NCBI GenBank assembly: GCA_947169505.1
Contig: CAMVPZ010000035.1
Span: 1-8,350 of the forward strand
DNA from: an uncultured Pseudomonadota bacterium
Lineage (GTDB): Bacteria; Pseudomonadota; Alphaproteobacteria; Rs-D84
Direction of reading: 5' to 3'
Length of the DNA stretch: 8,350 bases
Of this stretch, positions 1-5,500 are shown in pieces. Each line of letters begins with the position of its first letter. The stretch's first letter is position 1. Made by a program: the position numbers and the translations under genes. The notes beneath the pieces were generated by a model. The model worked only from the letters and a program-made list of their open reading frames with translations, had not been told where the DNA came from and ran no database searches.

Positions 1-16
1 CCTTTGCGTTTGCCAT
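1..16 (-). CDS. possible 5' end of a leftward gene (edge fragment)
   Basis: An ATG at 16-14 on the minus strand opens a frame reading Met-Ala-Asn-Ala-Lys before the window ends. It lies about 10 nt downstream of the predicted start site of a good promoter. The purine-rich AGGGAGA sits directly against the ATG, which is unusually tight for a Shine-Dalgarno. The AAAGG at 5-1 could instead be the ribosome binding site of a start outside the window. An N-terminus beginning MAN is common in small ribosomal proteins such as S20, but five residues cannot identify a gene. Confidence 0.25.
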
Positions 17-32
17 TCTCCCTACACACGTT

Positions 33-60
33 ATTATAACACAAAAATAACAAAATACAA
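33..60 (-). promoter_or_regulatory. sigma70-type promoter firing leftward
   Basis: Read on the minus strand, a TTGTAT -35 box (60-55) is followed by a 16-nt spacer and a perfect TATAAT -10 box (38-33). The predicted start is near position 26. It lies just downstream of the bamE stop at 77 and points out of the window, so the next leftward gene probably has its own strong promoter and does not depend on read-through from nifJ-bamE. I see no clear terminator hairpin between the bamE stop and this promoter. Confidence 0.55.
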
Positions 61-76
61 ATGTTTAGGCGAAAAA

Positions 77-508
77 TTATTGCCCAAGTCCCCCTGGTGA
101 AAAACGCCCGATATTGTTGAACAATTCTTCCAAAGCATTCAATTCGATTGCCGCAGGAATATCTGTTTCACCATCTGCCAATTTAACATCTTTTAAATCT
201 TCATCGTGTAAAACCTGGGTTTTAGTGACTTTTCCATTTTTCACCCATGCCAAAAGCACAGTTTTATCATCATAAGTAATCGGTAAAGGCCCATGCAGAT
301 TTTCATCCGCCCCATAATAAATCCATACTTCATCACCATAAATTGTTCGTGCCTGGGGGTCACCAATTTCTTCTTGTAATTGTTTTGTTGTTTTTATTGT
401 TGACAATTTACTTTCCAAATCATCAGGAAAAACATAACCACGATGTCTGGTCTGCAAAGCACATGCCGACATACACACACAACACAAAATTAAAATTATT
501 TTTTTCAT
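77..508 (-). CDS. bamE: BamE/SmpA/OmlA-family outer-membrane lipoprotein
   Basis: Predicted lipoprotein of 143 aa. BamE is an accessory subunit of the BAM complex, which folds beta-barrel proteins into the outer membrane. Residues 1-15 form a short basic and hydrophobic signal peptide ending in the lipobox MSAC, with Cys16 as the predicted lipidated residue. The mature part has the BamE/OmlA pattern: RGYV near residues 23-26, a Thr-x-x-Gln-Leu helix, the IGDP turn (48-51), then DEVWIYYG (59-66), followed by strand segments. The tail NNIGRFSPGG resembles C-termini I associate with alphaproteobacterial members. The start is the ATG at 508, because AAGGAGGG (524-517) lies 8 nt upstream and the signal peptide begins there. 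A longer in-frame extension to 550 would put a highly basic stretch ahead of the signal peptide. The gene starts 4 nt after the nifJ stop, so translational coupling is likely. Confidence 0.85.
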   Translation of the reverse strand: MKKIILILCCVCMSACALQTRHRGYVFPDDLESKLSTIKTTKQLQEEIGDPQARTIYGDEVWIYYGADENLHGPLPITYDDKTVLLAWVKNGKVTKTQVLHDEDLKDVKLADGETDIPAAIELNALEELFNNIGRFSPGGLGQ

Positions 509-512
509 ATGC

Positions 513-3500
513 TTAACCCTCCTTGTTGTCTTTGTTCTTTTTGACCGCAAAATTTGCGATATGCTGTTTTAATTCAGTTTTATATAAATTATTTGCTTTG
601 GCTTCTTCTACCAATCTATCAAAGTTTGGATTTATTGACCGTGCCGCTGCAAATCGTGTTTCACTTTTCATAAATTCTTCCAACGGGAATGGCGTATTAA
701 CATTGGAATCAAGTGTCAATGGATTTTGCCCGTTTTCTATGTTATTTGGGTTAAATCTGTAAAGTGGCCATGCACCAGTATTCACAACATTGGTTTGATG
801 TTCCGCACCATTTTGTAATGCAAATCCATGTGCGATACATGGTGCATATGCCAAAATAATTGACGGACCGTTAAACGCAGCCGCTTCACGAAATGCCCGC
901 ACCGCTTGCGCTTGATTTGCGCCAATTGCAATTTGCGCAACATAAGCGCCAGACATCATCGCAATCATTCCCAAATCTTTTTTAGCGTGTTCTTTACCAC
1001 CAATCGCAAATTTCATAGATGCACCAAATGGTGTAGATTTAGATTGTTGACCACCAGTATTTGAATAACCTTCGGTATCCAAAACAAGTATATTTACATT
1101 TTCGCCACTGTGTAAAATATGATCAACACCGCCATAACCAATATCGTATGCCCAACCATCACCACCAACAATCCATAACGATTTATCAACAATGGACGAC
1201 AACAAACTTTCCGCATATCTTGCACGTGGATTATCAATTTTTGATAATTTATCGCTTAAATCTTTTTGTAATTCACGTTGTTTTTCTGTGTCTGTTTCAT
1301 TCATCATTTGTTCGACATTTTCAACGCCCAATTCAAACAACACAGACCGTAAGGCAGTTTTACGTTGATTCAATGCAATACGCATTCCCAAACCATATTC
1401 AGCATTATCTTCAAACAAAGAATTAGACCATGCCGGACCACGACCATTTGAATCACATGTCCACGGCGTAGTTGGCAAATTGCCGCCATAAATCGAAGAA
1501 CATCCCGTAGCATTCGCAACAACCATTCTATCCCCAAATAATTGCGCCATTAAACGAATATATGGTGTTTCGCCACATCCAGCGCATGCGCCCGGAAATT
1601 CGAAATAATGTGGCAATAATTCAACATGCTTTGGAATATTCAAATTCAATTTTGATTTATCAAAATCTGGAATATTCAACGCCGCATCAAATGCCGCCTG
1701 ATTTTTAACACCTTCCGCCATTGGTATCATAGACAATGCAGACACAGGACAATTTTTCATACACAAACCACACCCCGTACAATCAGCCGGTGATATATTC
1801 AATGTATAAAACAATCCACTTCCCAATTCAGGTGTTTTCATCGGCACAACATTTATGCCTGCCGCCTTTGCTTTTTCCATCTCTTTTTCATTCATTACTT
1901 TGATACGAATTGCGCCATGTGGGCAAAGCATAGAACATTTTCCACATTGGATACATTTACTTAAATCACAACTTGCAACACGATTAGAAATCGCACGTTT
2001 TTCATATTTAGACGTTCCAACAGGATATTGACCCGCACCAAAAGTTCCATCCACACGAAATCTTGATACAGGGATATCATCACCACGACCCGCAGCCATT
2101 TCGCCAAGTGTCCCCGCAATTTCAGCCGGCGTTTCCAATGTCATGGCAGGTATGAAATCCGGAGCCAATTCACTGATACTGGACGGCAAATTATATTTTT
2201 TTAAATAACTTTCAGCCTTGTCAACCGCCGCCCAATTTGCTTTAACAACATCCATACCTTTTTTCTTATAAGTTTTTTCAATCGCAGCTTTGGCCGCTTC
2301 TTTTGCAATTTCCGGCTTTATCACTTTTGTTAAATTAAAGAAATTTAACATTATGAAAGTATTAATTCTATTTCCCAATCCTAATTCATTGGCTGCCGCA
2401 TTCGCATCCAAGAAATAAACGTTTGCACGATTTCGAATCAAATGTTCTTGGGCTGTTTTTGGTAAATTCATAAATGCTTCATCTGGTGTCATTGACGTGT
2501 TTATCATCACAGTTCCACCGCTTCGCAACGAAGCAAACACATCAAATCTTTGTGCAATCATAAAATTAGAAACACAAATAAAATCTGCGCTTTCCACCAA
2601 ATATTCACTTTTGATTGGTGATGCAGAAAAACGTATATGAGATTGCGTCACGCCACCAGATTTCTTTGAATCATACACAGCATATGATTGCGGATAAATT
2701 TCAGAATTTTCACCAACTATCTTTACAATATTTTTAACCGCACCAACTGTACCATCACTGCCGATACCAAACAAAATAGACGTTTTAACTTTTGGATTTT
2801 CAATGGTAAATGTTTTATCAGTTGCCAATGATAAATGCGTTAAATCATCATCAATACCGACGGTAAAATTATGATGTAATTTATCACGCATCATATATTC
2901 AACAATCGCTTTGACATCCCGTGGTTTAAATTCTTTTGACCCCAAACCATATCGCCCACCAAACACAGAAATTTTTGAATCAACCACAGAGCGCACATTT
3001 TGATACAAAGGTTCACCAATAGATCCCGCCTCTTTCGTTCTGTCCAATACAGCAATTTGTTCAACTGTTTTTGGCAAAGCCTTTAAAAATGCGTCCACAG
3101 GAAAAGGATTAAATAAATGCACACGAATTAAACCAACACCCTTTGGTAAAAAAGCCAAAGTTTCTTCGATTGTTTCACAACTGGACCCCATTGAAACAAT
3201 CACATATTTTGCATTTTTATCACCGATATAATCAATAACATTATATTTACGACCGGTTAATTTTGCGAATTTATCCATCTCTGCTTGGACAATTTGTGGC
3301 AATGCATCATACAAAGAATTTGCCGCTTCACGTCCTTGAAAATAAACATCTGGATTTTGGGCTGTTCCACGAATTGTTGGATTATCAGGTGACATGCCAC
3401 GTTTACGATTTTGTTCAACCAAAGAATCTGGCAACATTTCACGCAACACATCATCATCAATACGTGTTAACGCAGATTCTTCGTGACTGGTCCGGAAACC

Positions 3501-4010
3501 ATCAAAGAAATGTAAAAACGGAACACGAGAACGCAAAGTTGACGCATGCGCAATCGCAGCCATATCATGTGCAGCCTGGACATTATGTGAAGACAACAAC
3601 GCAAACCCCGTATTACGCACAGCCATTACATCACTGTGATCACCAAAAATAGACAAAGCATGCGTAGCCAACGCACGTGCAGCCACATGCATAACAAAAG
3701 GTGTTTGTTCGCCCGCAATTTTATACATATTTGGAATCATCAACAACAAACCCTGGGACGCAGTAAATGTTGTCGCCAGCGCACCCATTTGCAACGCACC
3801 ATGTATCGCGCCAGCCGCACCCGCTTCGGATTGCATTTCAATTATTTCCGGCACAACACCCCAAATATTTTTTTTATGTTGAAAAGACCATTCGTCCGCC
3901 AATTCACCCATGGTAGAACTTGGCGTAATAGGATAAATAGCCGCACAATCAACACAGCGATACGCAACATCCGCTGCAGCCCAATTTCCATCAACAATTA
4001 ATTTAGACAT
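513..4010 (-). CDS. nifJ: pyruvate:ferredoxin (flavodoxin) oxidoreductase
   Basis: Single-chain PFOR of 1165 aa. It oxidises pyruvate and CoA to acetyl-CoA and CO2, passing electrons to ferredoxin or flavodoxin; it is cytoplasmic and oxygen-sensitive. The full domain order is visible. The N-terminal pyruvate/TPP domain has YPITP (26-30), Glu62 and Arg112, which align with known active-site residues. A second domain follows to about 400, then a gamma-type domain (about 405-630, FGIGSDGTVGA). A two-cluster ferredoxin domain has Cys686/689/692/696 and Cys744/747/750/754. The C-terminal TPP domain has GDGWAYDIG (Asp951) and EGYSNTGGQQSKSTP. Proximal-cluster ligands appear as Cys809, Cys812, Cys837 and Cys1058. 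All catalytic and cluster residues I can check are present. The length fits forms that lack the C-terminal extension described for the Desulfovibrio africanus enzyme. AGGAAAG (4023-4017) sits 6 nt before the ATG. It heads a unit with bamE. Confidence 0.97.
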   Translation of the reverse strand: MSKLIVDGNWAAADVAYRCVDCAAIYPITPSSTMGELADEWSFQHKKNIWGVVPEIIEMQSEAGAAGAIHGALQMGALATTFTASQGLLLMIPNMYKIAGEQTPFVMHVAARALATHALSIFGDHSDVMAVRNTGFALLSSHNVQAAHDMAAIAHASTLRSRVPFLHFFDGFRTSHEESALTRIDDDVLREMLPDSLVEQNRKRGMSPDNPTIRGTAQNPDVYFQGREAANSLYDALPQIVQAEMDKFAKLTGRKYNVIDYIGDKNAKYVIVSMGSSCETIEETLAFLPKGVGLIRVHLFNPFPVDAFLKALPKTVEQIAVLDRTKEAGSIGEPLYQNVRSVVDSKISVFGGRYGLGSKEFKPRDVKAIVEYMMRDKLHHNFTVGIDDDLTHLSLATDKTFTIENPKVKTSILFGIGSDGTVGAVKNIVKIVGENSEIYPQSYAVYDSKKSGGVTQSHIRFSASPIKSEYLVESADFICVSNFMIAQRFDVFASLRSGGTVMINTSMTPDEAFMNLPKTAQEHLIRNRANVYFLDANAAANELGLGNRINTFIMLNFFNLTKVIKPEIAKEAAKAAIEKTYKKKGMDVVKANWAAVDKAESYLKKYNLPSSISELAPDFIPAMTLETPAEIAGTLGEMAAGRGDDIPVSRFRVDGTFGAGQYPVGTSKYEKRAISNRVASCDLSKCIQCGKCSMLCPHGAIRIKVMNEKEMEKAKAAGINVVPMKTPELGSGLFYTLNISPADCTGCGLCMKNCPVSALSMIPMAEGVKNQAAFDAALNIPDFDKSKLNLNIPKHVELLPHYFEFPGACAGCGETPYIRLMAQLFGDRMVVANATGCSSIYGGNLPTTPWTCDSNGRGPAWSNSLFEDNAEYGLGMRIALNQRKTALRSVLFELGVENVEQMMNETDTEKQRELQKDLSDKLSKIDNPRARYAESLLSSIVDKSLWIVGGDGWAYDIGYGGVDHILHSGENVNILVLDTEGYSNTGGQQSKSTPFGASMKFAIGGKEHAKKDLGMIAMMSGAYVAQIAIGANQAQAVRAFREAAAFNGPSIILAYAPCIAHGFALQNGAEHQTNVVNTGAWPLYRFNPNNIENGQNPLTLDSNVNTPFPLEEFMKSETRFAAARSINPNFDRLVEEAKANNLYKTELKQHIANFAVKKNKDNKEG
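517..524 (-). promoter_or_regulatory. Shine-Dalgarno of bamE inside the nifJ 3' end
   Basis: Read on the minus strand, AAGGAGGG is a near-perfect anti-16S match placed 8 nt before the bamE ATG at 508. It lies within the last four codons of nifJ, whose TAA is at 515-513. It decides the bamE start and implies that terminating nifJ ribosomes can hand over to bamE. Confidence 0.8.
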
Positions 4011-4045
4011 TTTATTCTTTCCTGAGTTTATAAATTTACGTGAAA

Positions 4046-4074
4046 ATATTACATCTTTTGAAAATTTAAGGCAA
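4046..4074 (-). promoter_or_regulatory. candidate nifJ promoter
   Basis: On the minus strand, TTGCCT (4074-4069), a 17-nt spacer and TAATAT (4051-4046) form a plausible sigma70 promoter. Transcription would start near 4039, giving a leader of about 29 nt that contains the AGGAAAG ribosome site. It is divergent from the rightward promoter at 4102-4131. The boxes are separated by 27 nt (4075-4101), so the two could be co-regulated. Confidence 0.5.
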
Positions 4075-4101
4075 GTTGATTATTACCTAAAATCAAAATT
4101 A

Positions 4102-4131
4102 TTGACAATATTCTGGTTTATTGTTTAAGAT
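4102..4131 (+). promoter_or_regulatory. promoter of the structured RNA / PAP2 leader
   Basis: A consensus TTGACA (4102-4107) is followed by an 18-nt spacer and TAAGAT (4126-4131); a one-base shift gives TTAAGA with a 17-nt spacer. The predicted start is about G4138, exactly where a perfect 5' hairpin begins. That agreement supports both the promoter and the RNA boundary. Confidence 0.6.
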
Positions 4132-4137
4132 TAAGCT

Positions 4138-4326
4138 GACAACAAGTGTTTTGTTGTTGGGGTGTAGTTACCCATGAAAGTAGCGTCCAGGACAGACGAT
4201 AAAGTCTCCAATCATAAAATGGTTGGAGGGCTGTGAATAATGCGGTTTATGACCGCAAAATAAGCACACTATTCTACTTTATAGTAACTAACCTCCAGCC
4301 ACCAATTTATTGGTGGTGTTTTTATT
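4138..4326 (+). ncRNA. candidate structured leader RNA / riboswitch-like ncRNA
   Basis: This stretch of about 189 nt has no convincing ORF but contains nested inverted repeats. A 5' hairpin pairs 4139-4145 with 4151-4157. A long-range closing helix pairs 4159-4171 with 4284-4295 (12 bp, one bulged G at 4164, one G-U). An inner helix pairs 4177-4183 with 4274-4280 (7 bp, perfect). A hairpin pairs 4206-4215 with 4219-4228 (10 bp, one G-U), and another pairs 4241-4246 with 4252-4257. A terminator ends the unit. In an alternative fold, 4220-4229 pairs with 4292-4301 (10 bp), which excludes the 4206-4228 hairpin, part of the closing helix and the base of the terminator. It lies directly upstream of the PAP2 gene in the same orientation, which suggests a cis-acting leader. 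The length also resembles 6S RNA. I see no hallmark motifs of the TPP, cobalamin, FMN, glycine, tmRNA, RNase P or SRP families. Base pairing is seen directly; function is inferred. Confidence 0.6.
4299..4326 (+). terminator. intrinsic terminator ahead of the PAP2 gene
   Basis: CCACCAA (4299-4305) pairs with TTGGTGG (4310-4316) around a UUUA loop, followed by the U-rich tract 4317-4326. It lies only 23 nt before the PAP2 start codon, so it either ends an independent ncRNA or acts as a conditional attenuator. On the opposite strand no U tract follows the stem, so it is directional. Confidence 0.75.
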
Positions 4327-4349
4327 CAAAAACAACGGAGATACTATAA

Positions 4350-4895
4350 ATGAAAAAGATATTTTTTATATCAAGTATTATTGCATTTACAACACAACCA
4401 CAAATTGCCGCTGCAATCGGAGGTCCCTTTTCTTCATGGAACAAGGCTGGTGATATGATGCTGGTTATGGCACCGGCATATGCGTTGGGGCTATCAATCA
4501 TGGCCGAAGATTACCAAGGATCGCTTCAATTGGCAGAATCAGTAATCGCAGGACAAATTGCCAGCGAAGGCTTAAAATCATTAAAATTGGAAGAACGCCC
4601 AAACGGCAGCGACAAAAAATCTTTCCCAAGCGGTCATGCCGCTGGCGCATTTTCTGCCGCAATGTTCGTTCATAAAAGATATGGTTTGCGATATGCCATT
4701 ACACCATATGTAATGAGTTTGTTCACCAGTTATACCCGCGTTCACACCCGTGCACATTATTGGCACGACGTTGCCGCAGGTGCCACGATATCCGCCATTT
4801 TCACATGGGTTTTAGTGGACAAATATTTACCAAAAGGGACAAGTGTTTCTGTTGACCCAGATTCTGTTCATGTTGGATTTAACACAACATTTTAA
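4350..4895 (+). CDS. PAP2-family (type 2 phosphatidic acid phosphatase) membrane phosphatase
   Basis: Protein of 181 aa with all three PAP2 signature motifs. Motif 1 is K-x6-RP (Lys76, Arg83-Pro84), motif 2 is PSGH (93-96), and motif 3 is R-x5-H-x3-D (Arg130, His136, Asp140), with Thr in place of the usual Ser before Arg130. The family removes phosphate from lipid phosphates or diphosphates such as undecaprenyl diphosphate, phosphatidylglycerol phosphate or lipid A, with the active site usually facing the periplasm. The exact substrate cannot be read here. Residues 1-22 look like a signal peptide (hydrophobic core, then a short Ala-rich stretch). Hydrophobic segments lie near 34-52, 113-128 and 141-157, so it is a compact member. 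GGAG (4337-4340) is 9 nt before the ATG. The gene sits behind the structured RNA and terminator, so its expression may depend on anti-termination. Confidence 0.9.
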   Translation: MKKIFFISSIIAFTTQPQIAAAIGGPFSSWNKAGDMMLVMAPAYALGLSIMAEDYQGSLQLAESVIAGQIASEGLKSLKLEERPNGSDKKSFPSGHAAGAFSAAMFVHKRYGLRYAITPYVMSLFTSYTRVHTRAHYWHDVAAGATISAIFTWVLVDKYLPKGTSVSVDPDSVHVGFNTTF

Positions 4896-4909
4896 TTTTT
4901 TTACAAAAC

Positions 4910-4937
4910 AAATGGGTATTTTTACCCATTTTTTATA
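4910..4937 (+). terminator. terminator after the PAP2 gene
   Basis: AATGGGTA (4911-4918) and TACCCATT (4923-4930) form a perfect 8-bp stem with a UUUU loop, extended by A4910-U4931 and followed by a U-rich run. It begins 15 nt after the PAP2 stop, so the PAP2 unit probably ends here. Confidence 0.8.
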
Positions 4938-4946
4938 TTATAATAC

Positions 4947-4975
4947 TTAACAAATAAATATTTTTGTATTATATT
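4947..4975 (+). promoter_or_regulatory. promoter of the 155-aa unknown gene
   Basis: TTAACA (4947-4952), a 17-nt spacer and TATATT (4970-4975) each match the sigma70 consensus at five of six positions. Transcription would begin near 4982. This excludes the in-frame TTG at 4974 as a start and favours the ATG at 5001. Confidence 0.55.
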
Positions 4976-5000
4976 GTCTTTAACAACAAAAGGGAATGTT

Positions 5001-5468
5001 ATGAAAAATGATATCTTTGCCGTATTAAGCAATGCTCGTTTTGAAACAGTTAAACAACAAACAAAACAACAAATATTGTCCAAACATGATTTGATTGTTG
5101 ATTATTATGATGTGTATATCTTGACATCTGTTGAAAAACAAAACGGTATGAAAATCAGACATTTCATCGATAAAATCAGCGATTCCGCAAAAAGTTTATC
5201 GGAACCTGGTCTGCCGATATCTGGTCAAAATAAATATGTTCAAACAATAAACTTGTATATCAGATACGATGACCAAACATTATCTGAAAAATCAAATAAA
5301 ATATTGTCCGTATTGTACAACGATGTTTTGTCCCGCAGTATACGTATAAAATTATTTGCATTAAACGGTGGTAATGATAAATTTGCTGTTGCGGTAAATA
5401 ACATGATTAACAATTATGAAATACAACAAATCAAACAAGAATTTTTAAACAACCAACACACAAAATAA
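5001..5468 (+). CDS. hypothetical protein, 155 aa, unrecognised
   Basis: I do not recognise this protein. It is hydrophilic, with no signal peptide, membrane segment, cysteine or metal-binding motif, so it is probably cytoplasmic. Predicted character is mixed alpha/beta. Residues 1-28 form a Lys/Gln-rich helix. Strand-like stretches lie at about 33-43 (VDYYDVYILTS) and 80-90 (VQTINLYIRYD). Two amphipathic helical regions lie at about 50-66 and 94-112, and a further helix at about 127-150 ends in a polar Gln/Asn-rich tail. The ATG at 5001 is preceded by AGGGA (4991-4995) at 5 nt spacing. A TTG nine codons upstream overlaps the -10 box and is unlikely. The gene has its own promoter, and terminators flank it on both sides, so it appears monocistronic. 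Its base composition looks like its neighbours, with no sign of recent transfer. Confidence 0.75.
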   Translation: MKNDIFAVLSNARFETVKQQTKQQILSKHDLIVDYYDVYILTSVEKQNGMKIRHFIDKISDSAKSLSEPGLPISGQNKYVQTINLYIRYDDQTLSEKSNKILSVLYNDVLSRSIRIKLFALNGGNDKFAVAVNNMINNYEIQQIKQEFLNNQHTK

Positions 5469-5500
5469 AAACCGGGGCGATTGCCCCATGTTTTATTTTT
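5467..5500. terminator. bidirectional terminator between convergent genes
   Basis: GGGGC (5474-5478) and GCCCC (5483-5487) form a GC-rich stem around GATT. An A-run lies on the left and a T-run on the right, so the hairpin is followed by a U tract on either strand. It lies between the stop of the 155-aa gene (5468) and the ctpA stop (5493), overlaps the last ctpA codons, and can serve both genes. Confidence 0.8.

Noticed and set aside
509..550. N-terminal extension of the lipoprotein gene to position 550
   Set aside because: It would add a highly basic 14-residue stretch ahead of an otherwise normal lipoprotein signal peptide and overlap nifJ. The strong AAGGAGGG site points to the ATG at 508.
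3257..4001. Open frames on both strands inside nifJ (also around 523-762 and 1061-1426)
   Set aside because: They lie inside a confidently identified gene, have no ribosome sites, and have compositions (His/Gln/Asn-rich) typical of antisense or shifted readings.
4280..4285. TATAGT as a -10 box for a separate PAP2 promoter
   Set aside because: No acceptable -35 lies 16-18 nt upstream, transcription would still start before the terminator, and these bases are better explained as part of the RNA closing helix.
4138..4326. tmRNA, RNase P RNA, SRP RNA, or the TPP, cobalamin, FMN or glycine riboswitches
   Set aside because: None of their conserved motifs is visible: no tag reading frame or TPsiC-like arm, no RNase P P4 sequence, no SRP GGAA-loop region and no hallmark riboswitch cores. 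6S RNA is not excluded, but the branched fold does not look like its simple rod.
4974..5000. TTG start giving a 164-aa form of the unknown protein
   Set aside because: It overlaps the predicted -10 box and lies before the predicted transcription start. The ATG at 5001 has AGGGA at good spacing.
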